Shown: positions 47,122 to 57,191, counted from the stretch's first letter. The stretch is DNA of 64,000 nt from Streptococcus tangpeifui (GCF_011038795.1 NZ_JAAKDU010000005.1:62001-126000), one strand, 5' to 3'. Numbers and translations are program-made. The notes: a model not told the origin generated them from the sequence alone.

Positions 47122-48588
47122 ATGGCTAAGGAAAATGAGAATGGGAAGCTGGATTTTGAAGAAGCCAAGGATATGACAGTTCAAGAAGCTCTTCAAAAAC
47201 ACAAAGAAATTGAAGCCGGCGTCACTGATGATGATGGTGTTCTCGATAAATATATTAAGCAGCACCGTGATCAAGTGGTTGCTGAAAAGTATGAGGCACA
47301 GACGTCTGACTTTGAAAATATTGATACGTCATCTTTGGATAGTTTTATTCAAAAGCAGAGAGAGGAACTGGCCAATCAAGGTTTATTATCTAAGGAAGAG
47401 CCGGAAAGTCAAGCGCAAAATCAGGCTTCTGAAACAATAGCTGCCGACCAGAAGGACCCAGAATTCCTAGATGAAACCCGTGTCTTTGCCCCTGCCAAAG
47501 AAGGGGTGAAATCAGCAGATAAGACTGCTGAGGATGACCAGTCTATCAATGATGAAGACTATCTGGTTGAACCAGAAGAAAAGTCAGATGAGGATGAGGA
47601 TTTCTTACCAGAAGAAGAACCCTCTAAAAAGAAAAAAGCAGGAATTGTAGCTGGCCTAGTGGCCATTTTAGTGGTCATTGTCGGGACTGGTTTTGGCTTG
47701 AATTATTGGAATAAGCAGTCAACGACAACGGTATCTTCTGGAGCTAGTACTAAAGGTAAAGATGCTGGCAAAACAGATTACAAAGCTTTTCAAAAGTCCT
47801 ATAAGTCCTTCTTTATTGATGATAAACAGACCCAGTTGAAAAATAGTCAGTTCAGCCAGCTGGTTAATCTCAATAAGACTCTGAAAAAACTTGATGGTAC
47901 GACTTATTATAAAGATGCCAAGTCAGATTATAGCAGTCTGAATAAGCAGATTACAGCGATCAAAACTGTCAATAAACTTTTTGACAAAGATATGATTGTT
48001 GATGGAAAGTTGGCTGCCGATGCTAAGGCCAAGAAGGATGCGGATTTTGATAGCCTGACTGATGATACTCTTAAAACTGGTAATAGCACACTTGATAAAT
48101 TGATTCAAGAAGCTATTAAAAAGGGGAAGGAGCAGCAAAAAGCTAGTCAAACTCCTGCTTCCAGTTCATCTAGTCAGTCTGGTTCTGCTCCTGCTGATAA
48201 TGGTGGTCAAAATACCAATACTGGCTCATCCAATAATGCTTCTATTCCTTCTGGTGGGAATATCCGTCAGTCTGGCATTACCAGCTATGACCCTTCCATT
48301 CTTCAACGAGATCGGAGCCGAGTTCCTTATAATGCAGATGCAGTTAAGGATGTCAATAATGCCGCTTGGATTTTTGGTGATGGTATCTTGGAAAAAGTTG
48401 TCTCAACGTCACAGTCACGTGGTTATTTCTCAGGTAATGACTATATTTTGGAGCCGGTTAATATTGTCAATGGTCATGGTTACTATAATATGTATAAGTC
48501 AGACGGCACCTATCTCTTTTCTATAAATGCTCAAACGGGTTACTTTGTTGGAAATGCTTCCGGCAATTCAGATAATCTTGATTTTTAA
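47122..48588 (+). CDS. mapZ: Mid-cell anchored protein Z (MapZ/LocZ)
   Basis: 488 residues. A long acidic cytoplasmic part (1-170) precedes a single membrane helix (about 174-196) after K-K-K-K. An extracellular part with Ser/Asn-rich linker (about 335-370) carries the C-terminal globular domain, which ends with N-A-S-G-N-S-D-N-L-D-F. Streptococcal MapZ marks the equator and guides FtsZ. It follows the methyltransferase at 11 bases, as in other streptococci. Confidence 0.93.
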   Translation: MAKENENGKLDFEEAKDMTVQEALQKHKEIEAGVTDDDGVLDKYIKQHRDQVVAEKYEAQTSDFENIDTSSLDSFIQKQREELANQGLLSKEEPESQAQNQASETIAADQKDPEFLDETRVFAPAKEGVKSADKTAEDDQSINDEDYLVEPEEKSDEDEDFLPEEEPSKKKKAGIVAGLVAILVVIVGTGFGLNYWNKQSTTTVSSGASTKGKDAGKTDYKAFQKSYKSFFIDDKQTQLKNSQFSQLVNLNKTLKKLDGTTYYKDAKSDYSSLNKQITAIKTVNKLFDKDMIVDGKLAADAKAKKDADFDSLTDDTLKTGNSTLDKLIQEAIKKGKEQQKASQTPASSSSSQSGSAPADNGGQNTNTGSSNNASIPSGGNIRQSGITSYDPSILQRDRSRVPYNADAVKDVNNAAWIFGDGILEKVVSTSQSRGYFSGNDYILEPVNIVNGHGYYNMYKSDGTYLFSINAQTGYFVGNASGNSDNLDF

Positions 48589-48597
48589 GTTTTTAAA

Positions 48598-48790
48598 AGA
48601 GAGTGGGACTCAATCGGTAAATCGTGATATAAATACGATTTTGATTTTCCTTGCTCTCCATTTTTATTTAGGCTTTAACCTCTGTTGTTCTTTAAGGTGG
48701 CGAGCGTTTGGCAGTCTATCTCCAGACTGCCAAAGTTCACTGGAGCATTTCATCCCATCTCCGCACAAGGCAAAGTTGATGTAGTGGGCA
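48598..48790. repeat. Composite hairpin repeat, copy D (reverse)
   Basis: GAGTGGGACTCAATC through CACTGGAGCATTT matches the reverse complement of 32535-32671 in copy B. Confidence 0.7.
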
Positions 48791-48914
48791 GATAAAGGCT
48801 TGTTTGGGGGACAAACGCTGTAACCCAAGAGGGAAATGCCAAGTAACAATTGACATGGGATTGGTTCTCATGGTCAATAACCTCCTCAAATACAATAAGA
48901 AAATGGCTCACAAC

Positions 48915-48955
48915 AAAAACAGAGACTCACATCAAAAGTGAATCTCTGTTTTTTC
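48915..48955. terminator. Bidirectional terminator between mapZ and luxS
   Basis: AACAGAGACTCAC pairs with GTGAATCTCTGTT, with flanking A and T runs. Confidence 0.8.
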
Positions 48956-49075
48956 TTTGACCTGAACTCTTTTTGTCTCAGACTCTTGTTTTTATACGAT
49001 TAAAGCTAAAAAATCTGCTGGGTTTAAGCTATTCGCTAGGACTAGAAAGTATTCAGAACAAGACTTTACAACTGT

Positions 49076-49558
49076 TTAAACGGTGTGGCGCTCAAAAGCA
49101 TTATCGGAAATTCCTTGGGAAAGGATAAGCTTGGCCCATTCTTTAGCTGAATGCAGGCTGTGATCTTTATAATTTCCACAGGATTCAATAGTTGTTCCCG
49201 GGACATCATCCCAGGTAATGCTAGTGGCGATTTCTTCCAGACTGGATTTAACGGCTTTAGCGATTTCTGTCGGATTTTGCTTGCCCCAGAAAATCATGTG
49301 AAAACCTGTACGACAACCAAAAGGAGAGCAGTCAATGAGACCATCGACGCGCTGGCGAATCAGTTTGGCTAGTAGGTGTTCAATAGTATGCAAACCTGCC
49401 GTATCAATAGCATTTTCGTTAGGCTGAACTAAACGAAGATCAAAGTTGGTGATCGTGTCTCCAGTAGGCCCTTGTTCTTCAGAGATTAAGCGAACATAAG
49501 GTGCTTTTACTATAGTATGATCCAGTTCAAAACTTTCTACAACAACATCTTTTGGCAT
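49076..49558 (-). CDS. luxS: S-ribosylhomocysteine lyase LuxS
   Basis: 160 residues. Zinc ligands H57 and H61 (H-T-I-E-H) and C127, and the active-site Cys82 in S-P-F-G-C-R-T-G. It splits S-ribosylhomocysteine to homocysteine and DPD, the precursor of AI-2. A BOX-like repeat lies upstream of its promoter region. Single gene. Confidence 0.97.
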   Translation of the reverse strand: MPKDVVVESFELDHTIVKAPYVRLISEEQGPTGDTITNFDLRLVQPNENAIDTAGLHTIEHLLAKLIRQRVDGLIDCSPFGCRTGFHMIFWGKQNPTEIAKAVKSSLEEIATSITWDDVPGTTIESCGNYKDHSLHSAKEWAKLILSQGISDNAFERHTV

Positions 49559-49585
49559 GAGTTTACCTCGCTTTTAAAAGTTTTT

Positions 49586-49735
49586 ATGCTCTTTGAAAAT
49601 CAAAGCGATATATCGTTGACTGTGCCTTGCCGCATCTCAGTGTCATAAGCTAGATTTATCCTATCCCCAAAGGGCTTGTCTGCCCCGGCCTCTGGTCTGC
49701 GACTCATCGCCTAGTCTGATTTCCTTTGAGCATTA
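49586..49735. repeat. BOX-like inverted repeat, copy 2
   Basis: ATGCTCTTTGAAAATCA at the left mirrors TGATTTCCTTTGAGCAT at the right. It has a different, longer middle than copy 1. Confidence 0.55.
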
Positions 49736-49833
49736 CTAGACTTATCATACCATAAATGTTGGAAATAAACGGGAAATGGGCATCGAGGTTTGTAAAATAC
49801 TGGTGTTGGGAGTTTGTTATGTAAGAAATATAA

Positions 49834-49862
49834 TTGAGATATTCTTTAAAATATGCTAGACT
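49834..49862 (+). promoter_or_regulatory. Promoter of rny
   Basis: TTGAGA (49834-49839) and TAGACT (49857-49862) at 17 bases. Confidence 0.55.
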
Positions 49863-49908
49863 TAAAGTTAGCCTTTTGGTAAAAAAGGTATTAGATTTGA
49901 GGTGAAAC

Positions 49909-51516
49909 ATGCTAGATATTATTTTAGCGATTGTTGCTATCCTCATTGGTTTAGGTATTGGTTATGGAGCCATGGTTGCTAAGACAAAAGCTGACCGTGA
50001 AGCTGCAGAACTAGCGCTTTTAAATGCCGAGCAAGAAGCTGTTACGATCCGTGAAAAAGCTCAAGATGACGCTGTTCATATTAAAAAAACAGCAGAATTG
50101 GATATGAAGGCTGAACGCAAGGAGCTACTTCTTGAGGCTAAGGAAGACGCCAGAAAATATCGTGAAGAAGTTGATAAAGAATTTAAGTCTGAAAAACAAG
50201 AGTTGAAGCAAATGGAGACTCGTTTGACTGAGCGTGCTTCAAGTCTTGATCGTAAAGATGAAAATTTATCAAGCAAGGAAAAAACACTTGATAGTAAAGA
50301 ACAAAGTCTTTCTGATAAATCTAAACACATTGATGAGCGAGAAGCTAAGATCGCACAATTAGAAGAAGAAAAGCAGGCTGAGTTGCAACGAGTTGCCAAT
50401 ATGACCATTGCTGAGGCGCGTGATGTCATTTTGACGGAGACTGAAAATGATCTGAGTCAGGATATTGCCAGTCGGATTAAAGATGCTGATGATGAGGTCA
50501 AGCGGACAGTGGATAAAAGGGCTAAAAACTTATTAGCTCAGGCCATGCAACGCTTGGCTGGTGATTATGTCACTGAGCAGACCATTACGACAGTTCATCT
50601 GCCAGATGACAGTATGAAAGGGCGGATTATTGGACGCGAAGGTCGTAATATTCGGACTCTGGAAAGTCTAACTGGTATTGATATTATTATTGATGATACC
50701 CCAGAAGTTGTTGTTCTTTCTGGTTTTGATCCTATCCGCCGCGAGATTGCTCGTATGACTCTGGAGGCCTTGATTCAGGATGGACGCATTCATCCAGCTC
50801 GTATAGAGGAATTGGTTGAAAAGAACCGGCAGGAGATTGACAATCGTATCCGTGAGGCTGGTGAAGCGGCTGCTTATGAGATTGGTGCTCCTAATTTGCA
50901 TCCTGACTTGATTAAAATTATGGGACGCTTACAGTACCGAACATCTTATGGACAAAATGTTCTGCGCCATTCGGTCGAGGTTGGTAAGCTGGCTGGTATT
51001 TTAGCTGGTGAAGTCGGTGAAAATGTTGCATTGGCTCGTAGGGCAGGTTTTCTCCATGATATGGGGAAGGCGCTTGATCGGGATATTGAAGGCAGTCACG
51101 TCGAAATTGGAACAGAATTTGCGCGTAAATACAGGGAGCACCCTGTGGTGGTTAATACGATTGCCAGCCACCATGGTGATGTAGAGCCAGAGAGCGTCAT
51201 TGCTGTTCTGGTTGCTGCAGCTGACGCGCTCAGTTCAGCGCGTCCAGGAGCTCGGAATGAATCTATTGAGAACTATATTAAGCGTTTGCGCGATCTAGAA
51301 GATATTGCGTCCGGATTCGAGGGGGTTCAAAATAGTTTTGCTCTGCAGGCAGGACGTGAGATTCGTATTATGGTTCAGCCTCAGAAAATTTCTGATGATC
51401 AGGTAACTATTTTGGCTCACAAAGTTCGTAAAAAAATTGAAGATAATTTGGATTACCCCGGCAATATCAAGGTAACAGTTATCCGTGAACTGCGTGCCAT
51501 TGATTATGCCAAATAA
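49909..51516 (+). CDS. rny: Ribonuclease Y
   Basis: 535 residues: an N-terminal membrane helix (1-25), a long coiled coil (about 25-215), a KH domain with G-R-E-G-R-N-I-R near 246, and an HD domain with H-D-M-G-K. RNase Y starts mRNA decay in Firmicutes at the membrane. Own promoter and terminator. Confidence 0.97.
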   Translation: MLDIILAIVAILIGLGIGYGAMVAKTKADREAAELALLNAEQEAVTIREKAQDDAVHIKKTAELDMKAERKELLLEAKEDARKYREEVDKEFKSEKQELKQMETRLTERASSLDRKDENLSSKEKTLDSKEQSLSDKSKHIDEREAKIAQLEEEKQAELQRVANMTIAEARDVILTETENDLSQDIASRIKDADDEVKRTVDKRAKNLLAQAMQRLAGDYVTEQTITTVHLPDDSMKGRIIGREGRNIRTLESLTGIDIIIDDTPEVVVLSGFDPIRREIARMTLEALIQDGRIHPARIEELVEKNRQEIDNRIREAGEAAAYEIGAPNLHPDLIKIMGRLQYRTSYGQNVLRHSVEVGKLAGILAGEVGENVALARRAGFLHDMGKALDRDIEGSHVEIGTEFARKYREHPVVVNTIASHHGDVEPESVIAVLVAAADALSSARPGARNESIENYIKRLRDLEDIASGFEGVQNSFALQAGREIRIMVQPQKISDDQVTILAHKVRKKIEDNLDYPGNIKVTVIRELRAIDYAK

Positions 51517-51523
51517 AAGTTAT

Positions 51524-51554
51524 AAAGTCGCTAGGCAACTTAGCGGCTTTTTTA
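51524..51554 (+). terminator. Terminator of rny
   Basis: AAAGTCGCTA pairs with TAGCGGCTTT, followed by T-rich tail. Confidence 0.8.
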
Positions 51555-51601
51555 GTGCACTTTTTGTTAGCGGCCGTGACAGAAGTTGTACCCAAAAAAC
51601 A

Positions 51602-51630
51602 TTGAAACGCTTACATTTCTTGCTTATAAT
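51602..51630 (+). promoter_or_regulatory. PTS operon promoter overlapping a cre-like site
   Basis: TTGAAA (51602-51607) and TATAAT (51625-51630) at 17 bases. The reverse complement of 51602-51615, TGTAAGCGTTTCAA, matches 13 of 14 positions of the CcpA site TGNAANCGNWNNCW (C13 differs). It would block the -35. Confidence 0.55.
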
Positions 51631-51663
51631 GATGGTAACAAGGAAATAAGGAAGGAGGCTCGT

Positions 51664-52116
51664 ATGATATCGCGATTCTTAACTCAGGATTGTGTACGCT
51701 TTTCTGATAGAAAAATATCTTGGGAAGATGCAATAAGCTTGTCTGCCCAGCCGCTGCTTGATCAAGGTAAAATTGACGAAGTTTACATTGAGGCAATGAT
51801 CAATAAGGTAAAAGAGTTTGGTCCTTTTATTAATTTAGGGCAGGGAGTGGCTCTCCCACATGCCCGGCCGGAGGAAGGTGTCAAGGATTTTGGAATGTCA
51901 GTTTTAAAATTGCAAGAGCCGGTGTTTTTATTGAATGATGAACAGCAAAAAGTAGATTTACTTTTTTGTTTAGCGGCTAATGATAATAACAATCACTTAG
52001 AAGCTTTGTCCTCTTTAACGAAACTTTTATCCAATAAGCAAACTTTGAAGCAGTTAAAAGAAGCCAAGACTAGCCAAGAATTTATTACTATTATAAAGAT
52101 GGAGGAAGGATCATGA
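51664..52116 (+). CDS. PTS IIA component, ascorbate/galactitol type
   Basis: 150 residues. PTS_EIIA type 2 fold with the phosphorylated His66 in A-L-P-H-A-R-P. The Met at 51664 lies behind AAGGAGGCTCGT; the longer frame overlaps the promoter. IIB starts 4 bases before its stop. Substrate likely ascorbate or a related sugar acid by type. Confidence 0.85.
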   Translation: MISRFLTQDCVRFSDRKISWEDAISLSAQPLLDQGKIDEVYIEAMINKVKEFGPFINLGQGVALPHARPEEGVKDFGMSVLKLQEPVFLLNDEQQKVDLLFCLAANDNNNHLEALSSLTKLLSNKQTLKQLKEAKTSQEFITIIKMEEGS

Positions 52117-52412
52117 AAATTTATGCCGTATGTCAAAGTGGTTTAGGAACCAGTTTTATGGTTCAAATGAATATTGAAGCAGCTTTAGAAGCAGCTGGGG
52201 TTGATAAGAGTGATTTCCAGGTTGATCATGCTGATTCCGGCAGTATCAGCGGAGATATGGCAGATTATTTCTTTGCAGAAAAGACTTTAGTGCCAGCTTT
52301 AAATAATCTACCAGATGAAAAAATAATCCCTCTGGATTCCATTATTGATGCTGACGAAATCACTCAGAAAGTCAAAGAGCTCTTAGATAAGAATAATATT
52401 TCACATACTTAG
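52113..52412 (+). CDS. PTS IIB component, ascorbate (UlaB/SgaB) type
   Basis: 99 residues. P-loop with phosphorylated Cys7 in V-C-Q-S-G-L-G-T-S. It accepts phosphate from IIA and passes it to the sugar in IIC. Start ATG 52113 overlaps IIA (ATGA). Confidence 0.88.
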   Translation: MKIYAVCQSGLGTSFMVQMNIEAALEAAGVDKSDFQVDHADSGSISGDMADYFFAEKTLVPALNNLPDEKIIPLDSIIDADEITQKVKELLDKNNISHT

Positions 52413-52427
52413 ATGGGAGATGGTAAT

Positions 52428-53788
52428 ATGGCAGGAATTCTCAATCTATTTGTTTCAATCGTAACGCAGCCGGCTATTTTAGTTGCCTTGATTGCTTTAA
52501 TTGGTTTGGTTTTGCAAAAGAAGAAGATTTCTGATATTGTTTCGGGAACGATTAAAACAGCTGTCGGTTTCCTTGTTTTGACAGGCGGAGCAGGCATTCT
52601 TCAATCGGCATTGGAGCCTTTTGCGAAGATGTTTCAAGTTGCTCTTCATGCTCAAGGGGTCGTTCCGAGTAATGAAGCTGTTGTTGCTATCGCCTTAAAA
52701 GACTATGGTAGCCAGACTGCTTTGATTATGCTGGTAGGGATGATCGTCAATATATTATTAGCTCGTTTTACAAGGTTTAAATATATCTGACGGGTCAAGC
52801 AATGATGTATGTTTCCTGTATTACAGCTGTCATTCTGATTAGCTCCGGCATGAAGGCCAGTCCTCTGATGATTATTTTAGGAGGCATTTTTGAAGGGACG
52901 CTTTTAACGATTACCCCTGCTCTTTGTCAGCCCTTTATGAGAAAAATAACTGGTAATGATAAGGTCGCAATGGGTCACACTGGTAATATTGGCTATGCGG
53001 CCTCTGGCTGGATTGGAAAATTTTTTGGCGATGAAACAAAGTCAACAGAAGATTTAAATGTTCCATCATCATTTGGTTTTTTGAGGGACTCGACAGTTTC
53101 TATTATGATTTTGATGAGCTTAGTTTACCTTGCATTGACCTTCTTTACAGGACTTGGTTACGTGGAAAATAAATTAAGTGACGGAACCAGTGCTATCGTC
53201 TTTGCTCTTGTTCAAGCCGGAACTTTTACAGCTGGCTTTGTCGTTGTTCTTCAAGGTGTTCGGATGGTTTTGGCTGAAATTGTTCCAGCCTTTCAAGGAA
53301 TCGCTAAAAAGTGGGTTCCTGATTCTAAGCCAGCTTTGGATGTTCCGATTATTTTCTCGTATGCTCCAAATGCTGTGCTGATTGGCTTTTTCGTTAGCTT
53401 TATCGTTGGTACCCTATCGATGTTTGTCATGATTGCTCTTCATACGACAGTGATCATTCCGGGGGTTGTCGGGCACTTCTTCTGTGGAGCAGCAGCGGGT
53501 ATCTATGGGAATGCTACAGGAGGCCGGCGAGGAGCTGTCTTAGGTTCGGCAGTCAATAGTCTCTTACTCAGCTGGTTGCCCCTAACTATTTTGCCGCTTC
53601 TAGGCTCTTTAAAATTGGCGGCTTCAACCTTTGCTGATACGGACTACTTAATTCCAGGATGGATTTTAGGTACGTTGGGTCAAGCCGGTTCTGTAGTCTT
53701 GGTAGCCAGTATTATTGCTTTTGTACTACTTGTTATCATGGCTAGTTTTCTTCTGGGAAGGAAGGCAAGAGCTGTCAGCGGTGAATGA
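52428..53788 (+). pseudogene. PTS IIC component (UlaA/SgaT type), frameshifted
   Basis: The gene is in two frames: 52428-52790 (about 120 residues, ending R-F-K-Y-I and stop) and 52802-53788 (328 residues, starting M-M-Y-V-S; the frame also reads L-T-G-Q-A just before). Together they have the UlaA length of ~450 residues and helix pattern. The break is a net loss of one or four bases at about 52787, where the family usually has R-F-T-K-F-K-Y-I-F-L-T-G. The ATG at 52428 lies behind GGGAGAT. If the frameshift is real, sugar transport by this operon is lost while IIA and IIB stay intact. Confidence 0.8.
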
Positions 53789-53793
53789 TAAAC

Positions 53794-53828
53794 AAACTAT
53801 CGTCCCACCACTTCGGGCGATAGTTTTT
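53794..53828 (+). terminator. Terminator of the PTS operon
   Basis: AAACTATCGTCC pairs with GGGCGATAGTTT, followed by T. Confidence 0.85.
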
Positions 53829-53914
53829 GATTTTGAAATAATGTGTCAGTATGTTAGAGTGATTATACTAACTAGTACTAATCATTGTCTTGCATCAAAG
53901 GTTGGAGGGAAAGT

Positions 53915-55963
53915 ATGCTTGATAAGCGGTTAAGAGATCTGGCTAATTTTTTTATCAGGGAGAGACGAAGTAGCCTAGCTGTCTTAGAAAATTATTTAGA
54001 CCTGTCGCATCGGCAAATTACGTACGTACTAGATCGATTAAATGAACTCTTTCGAGAAAATCAGATTTCACCGATTTCTTATCTGGGACGGGAGCTCGAA
54101 CTCACCGATAAGCAGTTGGATTTCCTGTCGCAGCTGCTCACTACCTCTCAAATGAAGAATTATATAATGAATAATGGAGAGAGGCAGAAGTTTCTTTATT
54201 TGATGCTAGTTGCCGTTGATTTGGACTATATTTCCTTAGCAGATATTGTGGATGACTTACGGGTTAGCAAGACAACTGCTCTGGCTGATTTGAAAAATTT
54301 GGAAAAGTGTTTAAAGGTCAAGGGTATCACTCTAGCCTATTCTAGGGATAAAGGCTACCATCTCTTGGGGGATGAATTAGTGTTGAGAAATCTGCTTTTT
54401 GAATGGTTAACAAAAGATATTGAAGAAGATAATAGTATTATCTACGATGTCTACATGTCAAGATTTAAGACTGAGAACGTTGAAACTCTTGTCCAAAAAA
54501 TCCGTTTATTGAAGCAGTCCTATCATCTCCGTCTAGTAGAAAGCCGGATGGTTGAGCTAGCCTATTTTATTGTTTTAATTTTAAATCGTTTAAGAGGGGG
54601 ATTCTATCAAGGAACCGATTTTTCAGAGATTGCGCTCTCAGATTTTGAAGAGTATCATTTTGTTCAAGCCTTACTAAAAAGTCTAGATGTAAAAAGTCCT
54701 AAAGAAAGTTCCTTTTTATCCGCTTTGGTTTTGGGGGAATCAGTAGGCGATATTCATTTTAATTCACCAGATAGGGCGAAAATTTTAGAACTGACAGAGG
54801 CAATGGTCACTCATTTTCAGATCTTATCTGGGATTCATTTTATGGAATGGTCCGATATCGTAGGGCAAATCTATAGCCATTTAAGGCCAACTTATTATCG
54901 TTTACTGTTTCATCTGCCCATCAACAATATATTGGTTGATAAGGTAAAGTCAGAATATCCTAGTATTTTTTATCTCGTTGAAAGAGCCTTGCAAGAGACA
55001 GACGGTTTAAAAATGTTTGTGGTCCCAGATGAAGAATTGGCCTTTTTGACGATGCACTTTGCTTCCATCTTGACGAAGAATCAGCGAAAGACTCATCATC
55101 GTTCAATCAGAGCGCTGGTTGTCTGTACGAATGGTGTGGGCAGTTCGGCCATCCTGTTTGAAAAATTAGACCATTTATTTACTGAAATGGGTTTGCTGGG
55201 ACCGATGGACATGGAGACAATGATGACCGTGGCTGATGGTGATTTTGATATTATTTTTTCTACGGCCAGTAATGCTTCGATTTATCACATGCATAAGCCT
55301 GTTTTCATTGTTAACCCTGTCATGACTGCCGATGAAGAGTATCGTCTGGTCAAGCGGGTTTATGAGACTGTAGGAAATTCTTATTTTAGGCTACCGAGTG
55401 TAGATGATTTGATGGCGATTATCGAAAAATATGCGATCGTTCACAACAAAACATCTTTGCGACAGGAATTGTTTCAATATCTTTCTCCTCAGCTAGGAGA
55501 TAGCAAGCTTCTTTCTGAAAAACTAGGTTTAAATGACGTCTTAAAACAGGAGTTCGTTCTTGTTCTTGAAAATGTATCCAATTTGCATGAGGCGGTTGAG
55601 AGAGTGGCTCAGCCATTAGCGGAAAAAAATATTATCGAAGTGAGTTACATTAATCAGGTTTTAGAAAATCTGGATCGAAACTTGCAAAATTTTTTAATCG
55701 CTCCGGGAGTCTTATTGCCCCATGCTTATCCTAATGGTGTTAATGCTATAGGGGTAGGTTTAGCTACGTTGCCAAAGCCACTTGAGACAGCTTTGGGTCA
55801 GATTAGCCTGATTATTTTTCTGGCTGCTGTGGATAATGAAAGCCATCTGCAGGTTATGAAGGATCTACTTAAGCTTCTTTCAAATCGACCACTTGTCGAT
55901 GAGTTGAAAAGGTCAACTTCTCAGGAAAAAAATTATCACTTACTTCAAAAGTCTCTCGAGTAA
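53915..55963 (+). CDS. PRD-containing BglG/MtlR-type activator
   Basis: 682 residues. Two N-terminal HTH units, two PRD domains (about 170-400), an EIIB-like P-loop with Cys in V-V-C-T-N-G-V-G-S-S and a C-terminal EIIA-like domain with L-L-P-H-A-Y-P-N. Such regulators are phosphorylated by HPr and by the operon's own IIB/IIA. The ATG 53915 sits behind TTGGAGGGAAAG. It lies just downstream of the PTS genes, in the same direction, after a terminator. Its probable target is the PTS promoter. Confidence 0.88.
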   Translation: MLDKRLRDLANFFIRERRSSLAVLENYLDLSHRQITYVLDRLNELFRENQISPISYLGRELELTDKQLDFLSQLLTTSQMKNYIMNNGERQKFLYLMLVAVDLDYISLADIVDDLRVSKTTALADLKNLEKCLKVKGITLAYSRDKGYHLLGDELVLRNLLFEWLTKDIEEDNSIIYDVYMSRFKTENVETLVQKIRLLKQSYHLRLVESRMVELAYFIVLILNRLRGGFYQGTDFSEIALSDFEEYHFVQALLKSLDVKSPKESSFLSALVLGESVGDIHFNSPDRAKILELTEAMVTHFQILSGIHFMEWSDIVGQIYSHLRPTYYRLLFHLPINNILVDKVKSEYPSIFYLVERALQETDGLKMFVVPDEELAFLTMHFASILTKNQRKTHHRSIRALVVCTNGVGSSAILFEKLDHLFTEMGLLGPMDMETMMTVADGDFDIIFSTASNASIYHMHKPVFIVNPVMTADEEYRLVKRVYETVGNSYFRLPSVDDLMAIIEKYAIVHNKTSLRQELFQYLSPQLGDSKLLSEKLGLNDVLKQEFVLVLENVSNLHEAVERVAQPLAEKNIIEVSYINQVLENLDRNLQNFLIAPGVLLPHAYPNGVNAIGVGLATLPKPLETALGQISLIIFLAAVDNESHLQVMKDLLKLLSNRPLVDELKRSTSQEKNYHLLQKSLE

Positions 55964-56653
55964 ACATAGCTGATTTTAGGTTAGCCAATCAATGTTATTA
56001 AGTTTGGTAAGTCCTGGATTTTATGAACCATCTGAGTGTGGGAGATTTCATCGTCTCAGTACTCAGATGTTTTTTTATAAGCACGACACAACAATATTCG
56101 CTTGAGAAATTTTAGTGATAAGGGCTCGAGAAAGCTCATAAAAGTCTCAGACTTGCATGCTATCTTTGGAAAAAGGCTGTAATAGAGACCCGACAGGATT
56201 TGACTGAGAAGTTCCTTAGGTAAGAGGCTTCTACTCATGCTAAGGAAGGTGGAACTTATGAACGGTATCTTAAAAATTGGGCGGAAAGTCTAATACTTGA
56301 GGTATTTTTGGGGTATTTATTAAACTACTGAGGATTTTCACTAGAAATACTTTATAAGATAACAGTGATTTTAAGGGGCATTGCAAACTATTTTTAAGCA
56401 CGTGAGAGCTTCAGCTGATGTTCCGTCTAGTTTCTATGAGATCGGTTGACAAGGGTATCAGGATAGGTGAGAAAGTAACTTTTGTTATCTGGAATAAATG
56501 AAAATGAAAAATAAAGAACTTTTTTAAGCTTGTAATGGTTAGTTTGAAATTTCATTAAATCAAACTCAACTGTATTTTCATCTGAAACTAATTATGTTAA
56601 GCTAAATCTCGTTAAGTAAAAGTGCTTAACAAAAAATAAAAGGAGAATTTCTT
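55964..56653. other. Long non-coding region upstream of the bacteriocin gene
   Basis: No recognisable gene. It starts with a hairpin terminator at 56029-56077, then a stretch without a good frame, and ends with small repeats (GTTAAG direct and inverted repeats near 56595-56630) upstream of the bacteriocin. No ComE/BlpR-type direct-repeat pair is evident. Confidence 0.5.
56029..56077 (+). terminator. Terminator of the PRD regulator
   Basis: CATCTGAGT pairs with ACTCAGATG, followed by eight T. Confidence 0.8.
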
Positions 56654-56932
56654 ATGAACACATTTGCATTTAATGATTTTGAAACAGTAGGATTGGTTGA
56701 CTTAGCCGCCGTAGAAGGTGGTGACTTTGGTGATTTCCTAGAAGCAACTGGTGAGGGAGCTCTTATCGGAGGCGTAGGAGGAGCTGTCTCAGGCGGTGTT
56801 GCTGGTGGTATTAGTGGAAGTATTGTACCTGGTGCAGGAAATGGTGTCGGAGCTGTCGGCGGAGCCGCTATTGGAGGCGTCTCTGGTTTTGTTGGAGGAG
56901 CCGTTACTGGTGCCTTAAATTATTTATTTTAA
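56654..56932 (+). CDS. Class II bacteriocin with double-glycine leader
   Basis: 92 residues. The leader runs to E-G-G (residue 23), then a mature peptide of 69 residues: D-F-G-D-F, followed by a long Gly/Ala/Val stretch with G-x-x-x-G patterns (G-G-V-S-G-F-V-G-G-A). This matches Blp-like or two-peptide class IIb bacteriocins. A peptidase-containing ABC exporter elsewhere would cut and export it. It follows AAAGGAGAA. No immunity gene is recognised, so the gene stands alone. Confidence 0.8.
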   Translation: MNTFAFNDFETVGLVDLAAVEGGDFGDFLEATGEGALIGGVGGAVSGGVAGGISGSIVPGAGNGVGAVGGAAIGGVSGFVGGAVTGALNYLF

Positions 56933-56947
56933 TTAATATCAGATATA

Positions 56948-56989
56948 AAAAGCACTTCTGTTAATCTCCTAGATACAGGGGTGTTTTTT
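56948..56989 (+). terminator. Terminator after the bacteriocin gene
   Basis: CACTTCTG and CAGGGGTG form a stem, followed by T6. Confidence 0.65.
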
Positions 56990-56990
56990 G

Positions 56991-57164
56991 ATGTTTGGAA
57001 AAATCTTATTCATTGACGCTAGTTAGTCTTGAGGTGGAGGAGCGATCATTGCAGATGCTTGGGGTGTTGATAAGCGTATTGGAACAGTCGTTGGTGGTAT
57101 TATAGGAGGACAAGCAGGAGGCGCTCTAGGTGCTCTCGGTGGATTAGCTATTCCTGAGCCTTAA
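56991..57164 (+). pseudogene. Broken second bacteriocin gene
   Basis: Frame from ATG 56991 is M-F-G-K-I-L-F-I-D-A-S, then TAG, S, TGA, then G-G-G-A-I-I-A-D-A-W-G-V-D-K-R-I-G-T-V-V-G-G. Two in-frame stops fall in the leader region, and the body is a Gly-rich bacteriocin to a stop at 57164. No RBS remains. It was probably the partner peptide of 56654. Confidence 0.7.
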
Positions 57165-57191
57165 TCATTAAAAAGTTCGATTTAAAATTTG

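Larger units (their letters stand above)
48589..49075. other. Region between mapZ and luxS
   Basis: No credible ORF. Its first part is repeat copy D, in reverse orientation to B. A bidirectional hairpin terminator follows at 48915-48955. Confidence 0.7.
49559..49908. other. luxS-rny intergenic region
   Basis: Holds the BOX-like repeat and, at 49834-49862, the rny promoter. Nothing else is seen. Confidence 0.6.

Noticed and set aside
53830-53914. A separate promoter for the PRD regulator (TATACT near 53868)
   Set aside because: No good -35 is seen at the right distance, so I do not list it as a feature.
56056-56238. 60-residue minus-strand ORF after the PRD regulator
   Set aside because: It starts in a decayed region and has no family or RBS; not enough to call it a gene.
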